From positions 558,001-622,000 of the forward strand of contig NZ_VOBN01000001.1 in assembly GCF_008370045.1 (NCBI RefSeq): a DNA stretch of 64,000 nt, in the 5' to 3' direction. This DNA is from Pseudomonas sp. ANT_J12. GTDB taxonomy: Bacteria > Pseudomonadota > Gammaproteobacteria > Pseudomonadales > Pseudomonadaceae. Below, piece after piece: positions 6,593 to 15,111 of the stretch (position 1 is its first letter; each line of letters starts with the position of its first letter). The notes below the pieces were generated by a model, which was given only the letters and a program-made list of their open reading frames with translations, ran no database searches and had not been told where the DNA came from. Position numbers and translations under genes: made by a program.

Positions 6593-9439
6593 ATGGCGCA
6601 GCAGTATCAACCGGGGCAACGCTGGATTAGTGACAGCGAAGCCGAGCTGGGTTTGGGCACCGTTCTGGCACAGGACGGCCGCTTGTTGACCGTGCTCTAT
6701 CCGGCCACTGGCGACACTCGTCAGTACGCGCTACGGAATGCGCCCCTCACACGTGTGCGGTTTTCCCCGGGTGACTCGATCACTCACTTCGAAGGCTGGA
6801 AACTGACCGTACAGGAAGTCGACGATGTCGATGGCCTGCTGGTCTACCACGGCCTCAACGCGCAGAACGAAGTGGTGACCCTGCCGGAAACCCAACTGTC
6901 GAACTTCATTCAGTTCCGTCTGGCCAGCGACCGTCTGTTCGCCGGGCAGATCGACCCGCTGGCCTGGTTCTCCCTGCGTTACCACACCCTGGAACACACC
7001 AGCCGTCAGTTGCAGTCGTCCCTTTGGGGCCTGGGCGGCGTGCGTGCGCAGCCGATCGCGCACCAATTGCACATCGCCCGTGAAGTCGCCGACCGGATCG
7101 CCCCGCGCGTCTTGCTGGCGGACGAAGTGGGCCTGGGCAAGACCATCGAAGCCGGTCTGGTGATCCATCGCCAACTGCTGTCGGGCCGCGCCAACCGCGT
7201 GCTGATCCTGGTGCCGGAAAACCTGCAACACCAGTGGCTGGTAGAAATGCGCCGCCGCTTCAACCTGCAAGTCGCGCTGTTCGACGAAGAACGCTTCATC
7301 GAAAGCGATGCCGCCAACCCGTTCGAAGACACCCAGCTCGCCCTCGTGGCGCTGGAGTGGCTGGTGGACGACGAGAAGGCCCAGGACGCGCTGTTCGCCG
7401 CCGGTTGGGACTTGATGGTGGTCGACGAAGCTCACCACCTGGTCTGGCACGAAGAAAAGGCCAGCGCGGAATACTCGCTGGTCGAGCAACTGGCCGAAGT
7501 CATTCCCGGCGTGTTGCTGCTCACCGCGACCCCGGAACAACTGGGCCAGGACAGCCACTTCGCACGTCTGCGCCTGCTTGACCCGAACCGTTTCCATGAC
7601 CTGCACGCCTTCCGCGCCGAGAGCGAAAACTATCGCCCGGTGGCCGAAGCCGTTCAGGAGTTGCTGGATAAAGGGCGCCTGTCGCCTGAAGCGCACAAGA
7701 CCATCCACGGTTTCCTCGGCAACGAAGGCGAAGCCCTGCTCACCGCCGTCAACGATGGCGACGTCGAAGCCAGCGCCCGCCTGGTGCGCGAGCTGCTCGA
7801 CCGCCACGGCACCGGCCGCGTGCTGTTCCGCAACACCCGCGCCGCCGTGCAAGGGTTCCCGGAGCGCAAGCTGCACCCGTACCCGCTGCCGTGCCCCGAC
7901 GAATACCTCGAACTGCCGTTGGGCGATCACGCCGAGCTGTACCCGGAAGTCAGCTTCCAGGCCCAGCCTGACGCCAACGAAGAAGAACGCTGGTGGAAAT
8001 TCGACCCCCGCGTCGAGTGGCTGATCGACACCCTGAAGATGCTCAAGCGCACCAAAGTGCTGGTGATCTGCGCCCACGCCGAAACCGCCATGGACCTGGA
8101 AGACGCCCTGCGCGTGCGTTCCGGCATCCCGGCCACGGTGTTCCACGAGGGCATGAACATCCTCGAACGTGACCGCGCCGCCGCCTACTTCGCCGACGAA
8201 GAATTTGGCGCGCAAGTGCTGATCTGTTCGGAAATCGGCAGTGAAGGTCGCAACTTCCAGTTCTCGCACCACCTGGTGCTGTTCGATCTGCCTTCGCACC
8301 CGGACCTGCTGGAGCAGCGGATCGGTCGTCTCGACCGGATCGGCCAGAAGCACATCATCGAGCTGCACGTGCCGTACCTGGAAACCAGCCCGCAAGAGCG
8401 CCTGTTCCAGTGGTACCACGAAGCGCTGAACGCCTTCCTCAACACCTGCCCGACCGGCAACGCCTTGCAGCATCAGTTCGGTTCGCGCCTGCTGCCGCTG
8501 CTGGAAAACGCCGACGATGGCGAGTGGCAAGCGCTGATCGACGAGGCTCGCGGCGAGCGTGAGCGTCTGGAAGCCGAACTGCACACCGGTCGCGACCGCT
8601 TGCTGGAACTCAACTCCGGCGGTTCGGGTGAAGGCGATCAGTTGGTTGAGGACATTCTTGAGCAAGACGATCAGTTCGCCCTGCCGATCTACATGGAAAC
8701 CCTGTTCGATGCCTTCGGTATCGACAGCGAAGACCATTCGGAAAACGCGCTGATCCTCAAACCGAGCGAAAAAATGCTCGACGCCAGCTTCCCGCTGGGC
8801 GACGACGAAGGCGTGACCATCACTTACGACCGCAACCAGGCGCTGTCTCGCGAAGACATGCAGTTCATCACCTGGGAACACCCGATGGTGCAGGGCGGCA
8901 TGGACCTGGTGTTGTCCGGCTCGATGGGGAACACCGCCGTGGCGCTGATCAAGAACAAGGCGCTGAAACCCGGCACCGTGTTGCTGGAACTGCTCTACGT
9001 CAGCGAAGTGGTTGCCCCGCGCTCGCTGCAACTGGGTCGTTATCTGCCGCCGGCCGCCCTGCGCTGCCTGCTGGATGCCAATGGCAACGACCTGTCCGGT
9101 CGCGTGTCGTTCGAAACCCTGAACGACCAACTGGAAAGCGTGCCCCGCGCCAGCGCCAACAAGTTCATCCAGGCCCAGCGCGATCAGCTGACGCCACGGA
9201 TCAACGCCGGCGAAGAAAAAATCACCCCGCGTCACGCCGAGCGTGTGGCTGAGGCGCAGCGTCGCCTGGCCGCCGACACCGACGAAGAACTGGCGCGCCT
9301 GACCGCGTTGCAAGCGGTCAACCCGACCGTGCGCGACAGCGAACTGGTGGCCCTGCGCAAACAGCGCGAGCAAGGTTTGGCCATGCTCGACAAGGCTGCG
9401 TTGCGACTGGAAGCGATTCGGGTGTTGGTAGCGGGTTAA
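6593..9439 (+). CDS. rapA: RNA polymerase-associated ATPase RapA
   Basis: A Swi2/Snf2-family ATPase that binds RNA polymerase and promotes its recycling after termination. At 948 residues it is near the 968 of E. coli RapA. N-terminal Tudor-like domains (residues 1-110) contain the family opening [17 protein letters not shown]. Motif I is DEVGLGKT at 177-184, motif II is DEAH at 278-281, and the helicase C domain (about 475-630) holds the [20 protein letters not shown] and [10 protein letters not shown] motifs. The C-terminal RapA-specific region follows to the end. All ATPase motifs are intact. A sigma-70 promoter and a strong terminator bracket the gene, so it is monocistronic. Confidence 0.97.
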   Translation: MAQQYQPGQRWISDSEAELGLGTVLAQDGRLLTVLYPATGDTRQYALRNAPLTRVRFSPGDSITHFEGWKLTVQEVDDVDGLLVYHGLNAQNEVVTLPETQLSNFIQFRLASDRLFAGQIDPLAWFSLRYHTLEHTSRQLQSSLWGLGGVRAQPIAHQLHIAREVADRIAPRVLLADEVGLGKTIEAGLVIHRQLLSGRANRVLILVPENLQHQWLVEMRRRFNLQVALFDEERFIESDAANPFEDTQLALVALEWLVDDEKAQDALFAAGWDLMVVDEAHHLVWHEEKASAEYSLVEQLAEVIPGVLLLTATPEQLGQDSHFARLRLLDPNRFHDLHAFRAESENYRPVAEAVQELLDKGRLSPEAHKTIHGFLGNEGEALLTAVNDGDVEASARLVRELLDRHGTGRVLFRNTRAAVQGFPERKLHPYPLPCPDEYLELPLGDHAELYPEVSFQAQPDANEEERWWKFDPRVEWLIDTLKMLKRTKVLVICAHAETAMDLEDALRVRSGIPATVFHEGMNILERDRAAAYFADEEFGAQVLICSEIGSEGRNFQFSHHLVLFDLPSHPDLLEQRIGRLDRIGQKHIIELHVPYLETSPQERLFQWYHEALNAFLNTCPTGNALQHQFGSRLLPLLENADDGEWQALIDEARGERERLEAELHTGRDRLLELNSGGSGEGDQLVEDILEQDDQFALPIYMETLFDAFGIDSEDHSENALILKPSEKMLDASFPLGDDEGVTITYDRNQALSREDMQFITWEHPMVQGGMDLVLSGSMGNTAVALIKNKALKPGTVLLELLYVSEVVAPRSLQLGRYLPPAALRCLLDANGNDLSGRVSFETLNDQLESVPRASANKFIQAQRDQLTPRINAGEEKITPRHAERVAEAQRRLAADTDEELARLTALQAVNPTVRDSELVALRKQREQGLAMLDKAALRLEAIRVLVAG

Positions 9440-9462
9440 GTCCCCTGCTCCACCGCTGAAAC

Positions 9463-9494
9463 AAAAAAGGCCCGCAGTGATGCGGGCCTTTTTT
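9463..9494 (+). terminator. terminator between rapA and the MFS gene
   Basis: A GGCCCGCA/TGCGGGCC stem sits between an A-run and a TTTTTT run, 24 nt after the rapA stop. Because both flanks are A/T tracts it can serve both convergent genes. Confidence 0.85.
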
Positions 9495-9513
9495 GTGCGT
9501 CAGCACACACCAT

Positions 9514-9613
9514 TGTGGCGAGGGAGCTTGCTCCCGCTCGGCTGCGAAGCAGTCGTCGCTGTGAGATTTCAGGGCCGCTTCGCGCCCCAGCGGGAGCAAG
9601 CTCCCTCGCCACA
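9514..9613. repeat. family C intergenic palindrome, copy 1
   Basis: The arms TGTGGCGAGGGAGCTTGCTC and its complement ending CCCTCGCCACA enclose a variable centre with GGCTGCGAAGCAG and CGCTTCGCG segments. The unit lies between convergent rapA and MFS genes. Copies 2 and 3 are at 39118 and 44578. Confidence 0.88.
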
Positions 9614-9632
9614 GGTGTTGTGTTCGCTCCGG

Positions 9633-10982
9633 TTACGCGGTGACGGCAGGGATTTGCGGCTCGACCACCACCACCAACCCCTCCTTCATCCGCTTCGCAT
9701 CGCGCACAAAACACCGCGATGCCATAAATAGAAACACCATGGTGAGAAACAGCGCTACCGGGATCAGGTACATCGCGTCGTGCAGCCCGACCGCTTTGAA
9801 CGCCTCGGTCATCTCCACGGCGCCTGCCGCCAGCATCGCCGTGTTGGCGAAGTGATCGGACAGCCCCCCGACCACCACCGGCCCCAAGCCCCCGCCCAGC
9901 AAATACAACCCGGCAAAGAACAACGCCATCGCCGTGGCCCGCAGACGCGGTTCGACCACGTCCTGGATCGCCGTATAAACGCAGGTGTAGAAGTTGTAGG
10001 CGAACAGCCAACCCAGGCTGAACACCGCGACAAACACGCCAATCTCGATGCGCCCGGCATGCAGCGCCCAAGCGGTGCACACCGTGGAGACGATCAAACT
10101 GAACGCGGCAAACAATAGTCGACCGTTGGCGACGCGTTGGTGGATCTTGTCGGCAATCAAGCCGCCCAACGTCAGGCCGAACAATCCGGTCACGCCGACG
10201 ATGACCCCGGTGGCCACCGCCGCTTCATGCAAGGGCATCAGGAAATAGCGCTGCAACATCGGCACCAGGAACGAGTTGCAGGCATAGGTCGCAAAGTTGA
10301 AACACAGCCCGGCCAGCACCAGCCACAGGAACGTCGGCACCGCCAGCACGCGGCGGATCGGCCGGTCCACGCGCTCCTGGGACACTTGCACGCTTTCCGC
10401 CGCGCCGCGTTTCGGCTCCTTGATGAAGAACATGAAGATCGCCAGGACCAGCCCCGGCACCGCCGCGATAAAGAACGGGGCGCGCCAACTGTCGAAGGTT
10501 TTGACCATCCAGCCGATGGTGAAGAACGCCAGCAGCAAGCCCAGCGGCAGCCCGAGCATGAAAATCCCCATGGCCCGCGCGCGGCGGTGCGCCGGGAACA
10601 GGTCACCAATCAGCGAATTGGCGGCCGGTGCGTAACTGGCTTCGCCGATGCCGATGCCCATGCGCACCAGCAGGAACGTCCAGAAATTGCCCACCAGCCC
10701 GTTGACGGCGGTCAGCCCGCTCCATACCGCCAGCCCCCAGCCCATCAATTTGGCCCGGGAACCGGTATCGGCCATCCGCCCCAGCGGCAGGCCGGCAATG
10801 GCGTAAACAATGGTGAAGGCCGTGCCGATGATCCCCAGTTGAAAGTCGCTGAGGTGCCATTCCATGCGAATGGGCTCGATGATGATGGCGGGGATGGTGC
10901 GGTCGAAGAAGTTGAACAGGTTGGCCAGGAACAGCAGGAACAGAATGCGCCAGGCATTCGCCGCTTGGGTCGAGTTCTGCAT
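9633..10982 (-). CDS. MFS transporter, spinster-like
   Basis: A 449-residue major facilitator with twelve predicted membrane helices. The first helix carries LANLFNFFDRTIPAIIIEPI, the D-R placement found in spinster-type (Spns) carriers. The loop 2-3 motif is GLPLGRMADTGSRAKLMGWG, and helix 4 shows RMGIGIGEASYAPAANSLIG, again a spinster hallmark. The substrate could be a lipid, sugar or organic acid and cannot be decided. There is no regulator or enzyme partner: on one side is the shared terminator with rapA, on the other a 348-bp gap holding a family B repeat. The ATG at 10982 is preceded by GAGAC as a weak ribosome-binding site. Confidence 0.85.
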   Translation of the reverse strand: MQNSTQAANAWRILFLLFLANLFNFFDRTIPAIIIEPIRMEWHLSDFQLGIIGTAFTIVYAIAGLPLGRMADTGSRAKLMGWGLAVWSGLTAVNGLVGNFWTFLLVRMGIGIGEASYAPAANSLIGDLFPAHRRARAMGIFMLGLPLGLLLAFFTIGWMVKTFDSWRAPFFIAAVPGLVLAIFMFFIKEPKRGAAESVQVSQERVDRPIRRVLAVPTFLWLVLAGLCFNFATYACNSFLVPMLQRYFLMPLHEAAVATGVIVGVTGLFGLTLGGLIADKIHQRVANGRLLFAAFSLIVSTVCTAWALHAGRIEIGVFVAVFSLGWLFAYNFYTCVYTAIQDVVEPRLRATAMALFFAGLYLLGGGLGPVVVGGLSDHFANTAMLAAGAVEMTEAFKAVGLHDAMYLIPVALFLTMVFLFMASRCFVRDAKRMKEGLVVVVEPQIPAVTA

Positions 10983-11107
10983 GGGGTCCGTCTCTTTTAT
11001 TGTTATGAAGGCGTCGCTGCCCCCGGAAACTGCAATCTAGTCAGGCGCGCGCGGCCTGTCTGTGATCATTCGCCAGCCTGATATCAGCCAATGCCACACA
11101 CGCCCCC

Positions 11108-11198
11108 TGTAGGAGCGAAGCTTGCTCGCGAAAGCGGTCGTTCAGTCAACATGTTCGTTGGCAGACAGTCGCTTTCGCGAGCAAGCTTCGCTCCTACA
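11108..11198. repeat. family B (REP-type) palindrome, copy 1
   Basis: TGTAGGAGCGAAGCTTGCTC on the left and its inverted complement ending GCTCCTACA on the right, with a GCGAAAGCG/CGCTTTCGC inner stem. It is the only repeat in the window that lies between divergent genes (MFS and YkgJ). The rest of this 348-bp gap shows no gene. Confidence 0.9.
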
Positions 11199-11330
11199 GG
11201 TGCCGGGGAATTTCAAGCCAATCCGCTGAAAAATATACCTGCACACCCCCCTTCCCAAGTCCGGGCCGAAGCCTAGAATAGCGACCTGTTCTCCCCCACC
11301 GTTGCCCCCATCCCTCTTTGACTATCGCCC

Positions 11331-11696
11331 ATGTCCGAAGCCAGTCCGTGTCTGAATTGCGGTGCCTGCTGTTCTCATTTTCGCGTGTCTTTTTTCTGGG
11401 GTGAATGCACCTCGGCCGGTGGGACGGTGCCCGACGAACTGGTCGCGCCGATCAGCCCCAGTCGAGTCGCGATGCTCGGGACAGACTGCAAACCCACCCG
11501 CTGCACCGCCCTGGTCGGCGAGGTGGGCAGCACCGTGCAGTGCTCGATTTACGATCAGCGTTCGAGCACGTGCCGGGAGTTCGACGCCTCCTGGGCCAAT
11601 GGCGAAGCCAACGTGGATTGCGATGCGGCACGGGCGGCGTTCGGCCTGCCAGCCCTGCAACCCGACGTTGAAATACCTTATGAGCAGAGCGCCTGA
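11331..11696 (+). CDS. YkgJ-family cysteine-cluster protein
   Basis: A 121-residue soluble protein with nine cysteines. The N-terminal CLNCGACC (C7, C10, C13, C14) with C26, and the later C53, C58, C70 and C80, form the CxxCxxCC pattern of the YkgJ/UPF0153 family. Members are thought to bind zinc or an iron-sulfur cluster through these residues; no reaction has been assigned. All conserved cysteines are present. It stands alone: the MFS gene is divergent behind a repeat, and the c-di-GMP gene starts 148 bp downstream. Confidence 0.85.
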   Translation: MSEASPCLNCGACCSHFRVSFFWGECTSAGGTVPDELVAPISPSRVAMLGTDCKPTRCTALVGEVGSTVQCSIYDQRSSTCREFDASWANGEANVDCDAARAAFGLPALQPDVEIPYEQSA

Positions 11697-11844
11697 AATT
11701 TATCGCCAATCGTTATAACGCCAATATCGAAATCATTAGCGTCAACTTGCCACTACGTCTTGCGCTCTGTACATGGCCTCTATACTCCAAAGCATTCGCC
11801 GGCATTCAGGCTGCCGACCACAATGACTTGAGACGGGACGTGCT

Positions 11845-14127
11845 ATGGAGTGGCTTGGTTTGCAGTTCCTTACCGAGCTGCCAGAAGGCGGGCAGGTCAT
11901 CCTCAACTGTACACACAACCCTTTTCTGGTCGCGCTGGCGTATGTGGTCGCCTGTGTGGCCGGCTTCGCCACGCTGGACATGACCGAACGGGTCGGTCAT
12001 GTGGAAAAATCCGGCACCCAACGGCTCTGGCGTTGGGTCGGTGCCTTGTGCCTGGCGGGCGGCATCTGGGCCATGCACTTCATTAGCATGCTGGCCTTCC
12101 AGGCGCCGGTGGACATTCACTACCAACTGCCCATCACCCTGCTCTCGCTGATCTTTGCCCTGACGGCTTCGTGGCTGGCGATGCACACCCTCAGCCACCC
12201 TCACGTGAATGTCTGGCAATACCTGCGCGCGGCCGTGTGGATCGGCCTGGGCATCGCGACCATGCACTATGTGGGCATGGCCGCCATGCGTTCGGTCGCC
12301 ACGGCTTTTTACGATCCCTGGCTGTTCGCGCTGTCCGTCTTCATCGCGATAGGCGCCAGTCTCGCCGCCCTGTTGATTTCCAGTCACCTGCGCGATGGCA
12401 CCGGTTTGTATCATCAACTGCGCAAATTCACCGCCAGCCTGGTGCTCGGCGCCGGCATCGTCAGCATGCATTTCACCGGCATGGCGGCGCTGACACTGGT
12501 GGTGCCCGTTGGCACCCTGCCGATGTTGCCCGGTGAAAACAATCATCTGCAGCTGGGGCTGACGGTGGCGATCATGACCCTGCTGATCATCGGCAGTTGC
12601 ATCAGCGCGGCACTGGCCGACAAGAAATTGCAAATCAAGGAACACGACCTGCGCCGGGTCAACACTCTGCTCACTCAACTGGACCAGGCGCGCATGTCGC
12701 TGCAACAGGTGGCGCACTACGATGCACTGACCAACCTGATCAACCGTCGCGGCTTCAATCAGATCTTTGCCGAAAAACTGATCGAGAAGACCAACGAGGG
12801 CGGCATGCTGGCGGTGATGTTCCTCGACATCGACCATTTCAAACGCATCAATGACAGCCTCGGCCATGACGCCGGCGACGAATTGCTCAAGGTGCTGGCC
12901 GGGCACATCAAGAGTTCGGTCCGCAGCCACGACGACGTCGTGGCGCGCTTTGGTGGCGATGAGTTCTGCATTCTCATCGGCCTGCATGACCGCGAAGAAG
13001 CCCGGCACATGGCCCAGCGCATCATGCTGAAAATGAAAGAGCCCATCGAGCTGTCCGGCCGGCGCATGGTCATGACCACCAGCATCGGCATCAGCCTGTT
13101 CCCCGAAGACGGCAAGACCTGCGAGGAACTGCTGAAAAACGCCGACCTGGCGCTGTATCAGTCCAAGGGCGGCGGCCGCAATAGCCTGAACTTCTTCAGC
13201 TCGAACCTCAGGACCCGGGCCACCCTGGAGCTGCAACTGGAAGAAGAACTGCGTCACGCCCTGCGCGAAGACACGGGGCTGAAGCTGTATTACCAACCGA
13301 TCTATGAGCTCAAAACCGGCCAGGTCACCAAGCTCGAAGCGCTGATTCGCTGGCAACACCCGATTCACGGCCTGCTCACCCCCGACCGTTTTATCGCCAT
13401 CGCCGAAGCCAACGGGCTGATCGCCGAACTGGACAACTGGGTGCTTCGCAAAGCCTGTGAAGACTTGGGCGAGCTGTCCCGCCATGGCTGTGAAGCCCTG
13501 AAGATTGCCGTGAACTGCTCGCCCCTGAACCTGGCGCGCGAGGAGCTGGCCGACGAAATCGAAAACGCCCTGCACGTGACCGGCGTCGAACCCCAGCGCC
13601 TGGAGCTGGAGGTCACGGAAAACGCACTGATGGGCAATATCGCCAACACCCTCGTGCTGCTGCGGCAGATTCGCGCCCTCGGGGTGTCGCTGTCGATCGA
13701 TGACTTCGGCACCGGTTATTCATCCCTGGCCTACCTCAAGCGCCTGCCGCTGAACACGCTGAAAATCGATCGCTCATTTATTCAGGACATCCCCAAGGCG
13801 ACCCAGGACATGGAGATCGTCCAGGCAATCATCGTCATGGCGCACACCCTGCATTTGCAGGTGGTCACCGAAGGCGTCGAAACCGTCGAGCAATACGAGT
13901 TTCTTGAACGCCTGGGCTGCGACTTCGTCCAGGGCTATCTGCTCAGCCGCCCGGTGCCGCTGGAAGAACTGCGTCCGGTGCTGGACGAAATCAACCAGCG
14001 CAAGCACTCGCACACGGTCAGTCCACTGAGCCTGGCGCGCGGTATAACTGCACTAACGTTGACGGATCCTTTTCCAAAAAGCCCTGGCCCCCATGCAGGC
14101 GCATCAATTGTGCGGCCAATCCGCTGA
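11845..14127 (+). CDS. MHYT-GGDEF-EAL membrane c-di-GMP enzyme
   Basis: A 760-residue inner-membrane sensor enzyme. Residues 1-255 form an MHYT domain of about seven helices with the motifs MHFISM (77), MHYVGM (140) and MHFTGM (208), thought to bind copper and to sense small diatomic molecules. The GGDEF domain (about 290-455) has an intact GGDEF at 370-374, so diguanylate cyclase activity is possible. The EAL domain (about 470-720) has EAL at 498-500, the DDFGTGYSSL loop, KIDRSFI and EGVET, so phosphodiesterase activity is also possible. The last 110 bp, past the EAL fold, overlap the 3-prime end of the convergent oxidoreductase gene. That tail (about 35 residues, SLARGITALTLTDPFPKSPG...) looks like extra read-through sequence. 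Confidence 0.94.
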   Translation: MEWLGLQFLTELPEGGQVILNCTHNPFLVALAYVVACVAGFATLDMTERVGHVEKSGTQRLWRWVGALCLAGGIWAMHFISMLAFQAPVDIHYQLPITLLSLIFALTASWLAMHTLSHPHVNVWQYLRAAVWIGLGIATMHYVGMAAMRSVATAFYDPWLFALSVFIAIGASLAALLISSHLRDGTGLYHQLRKFTASLVLGAGIVSMHFTGMAALTLVVPVGTLPMLPGENNHLQLGLTVAIMTLLIIGSCISAALADKKLQIKEHDLRRVNTLLTQLDQARMSLQQVAHYDALTNLINRRGFNQIFAEKLIEKTNEGGMLAVMFLDIDHFKRINDSLGHDAGDELLKVLAGHIKSSVRSHDDVVARFGGDEFCILIGLHDREEARHMAQRIMLKMKEPIELSGRRMVMTTSIGISLFPEDGKTCEELLKNADLALYQSKGGGRNSLNFFSSNLRTRATLELQLEEELRHALREDTGLKLYYQPIYELKTGQVTKLEALIRWQHPIHGLLTPDRFIAIAEANGLIAELDNWVLRKACEDLGELSRHGCEALKIAVNCSPLNLAREELADEIENALHVTGVEPQRLELEVTENALMGNIANTLVLLRQIRALGVSLSIDDFGTGYSSLAYLKRLPLNTLKIDRSFIQDIPKATQDMEIVQAIIVMAHTLHLQVVTEGVETVEQYEFLERLGCDFVQGYLLSRPVPLEELRPVLDEINQRKHSHTVSPLSLARGITALTLTDPFPKSPGPHAGASIVRPIR

Positions 14128-14911
14128 TCGGCGTGGCCGAGCCTTGTTCGCGAGAAAACTTCACCGCCGTGTCCAGATCCTTGAGCAGCGTGCGCACGTG
14201 CCATTTCACCGGCTCGAAACGGCTTTCGGCCATTTGCGGGGCGAGGATCTGCAAGGGTTTTGAGTCGGCGAAACCACCGGCCAGCGCTTCGGCGATCAGG
14301 CTGGCATCGACACCGGAGCGTTCGGCCAGCGCCACCACTTCGGCGATCACCAGGGCATTGCAGGCGACGATCATCTGATTGCAGGCCTTGGTCACCTGGC
14401 CGGCACCGACGGCGCCCATGTGCGTCACGCGTTGGCCCAGGCTCAGCAACACCGGCCGCACGCGTTCAAGGTCCGCCGCTTCGCCACCGACCATGATCGC
14501 CAGGCTGCCCGCCTGCGCGCCGACCACCCCGCCCGACACCGGCGCATCCAGCCAAGTCATGCCGGTTTTGCTGGCGAGTGCTGCCGCCATTTCCCGGGTA
14601 GCGGTGGGCTCCAGGCTGGAAAAATCCACCAGCAGCTGAGTACTTTTCCCACCTTCGGCAACGCCGTTAGCGCCGAACACCACCTCGCGCACCACGGCGG
14701 TGTCCGCCAGGCACAGCATCACCACGTCTGCGTGCTCGCACAGTTCAGCCGGCGTCGCCACTTGCCGCGCACCGGCTTCCACCAGCGGCGCGCACTTGTG
14801 CAGATTGCGATTCCACACGATCAGCGGGTAGCCCGCGGCCAACAGACGCTGGCACATCGGCAAGCCCATCAGGCCGATCCCGGCGAATCCGAGTGCAGGT
14901 AACGATGGCAT
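14018..14911 (-). CDS. NAD(P)-dependent beta-hydroxyacid dehydrogenase family protein
   Basis: A 297-residue member of the 3-hydroxyisobutyrate/6-phosphogluconate dehydrogenase superfamily. The N-terminal Rossmann motif is GFAGIGLMGLPM (8-19), the substrate-binding DAPVSGG is at 122-128 and the catalytic lysine is K175 in GAGQVTKACNQM. The C-terminal helical domain is complete. Two in-frame ATGs follow an AGGAGG; the second (14911) has the better spacing of seven bases, against four for 14914. The substrate may be 3-hydroxyisobutyrate, tartronate semialdehyde or a related short hydroxyacid; no neighbouring pathway gene helps. Its 3-prime end lies inside the convergent GGDEF-EAL gene. Confidence 0.88.
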   Translation of the reverse strand: MPSLPALGFAGIGLMGLPMCQRLLAAGYPLIVWNRNLHKCAPLVEAGARQVATPAELCEHADVVMLCLADTAVVREVVFGANGVAEGGKSTQLLVDFSSLEPTATREMAAALASKTGMTWLDAPVSGGVVGAQAGSLAIMVGGEAADLERVRPVLLSLGQRVTHMGAVGAGQVTKACNQMIVACNALVIAEVVALAERSGVDASLIAEALAGGFADSKPLQILAPQMAESRFEPVKWHVRTLLKDLDTAVKFSREQGSATPISGLAAQLMRLHGGQGFLEKDPSTLVQLYRAPGSVD

Positions 14912-14980
14912 CATTTTGCCTCCTTTTGATTAAAGATCGCCGAATGCTGGCCGATCCATCATAAATCAGGAAAGGACTCC

Positions 14981-15017
14981 CCCGAGCGGCGCACCGCCAA
15001 CACCCCTGTCGCTCGGG
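14981..15017. other. inverted repeat between divergent genes
   Basis: A perfect 8-bp dyad, CCCGAGCG/CGCTCGGG, encloses a 21-nt loop. It lies about 95 nt upstream of the tubulin-like gene and 70 nt upstream of the oxidoreductase gene. No T-run follows, so it is not an intrinsic terminator. It could be an operator or a leader hairpin. Confidence 0.4.
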
Positions 15018-15111
15018 CAAAACACGCGCGCAAAAAAGACGCGAGATCCCATTCCGTGACGTTCGATGACGCCTTGTCGTCGAGCCAACCAGTCCAAGTA
15101 CATGGCGCACA

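Noticed and set aside
12660..13575. Long open frame on the minus strand opposite the GGDEF-EAL gene
   Set aside because: It is the shadow of a high-GC gene; its protein is Gln/Val/His-rich with no recognisable motif, while the plus strand encodes complete catalytic domains.
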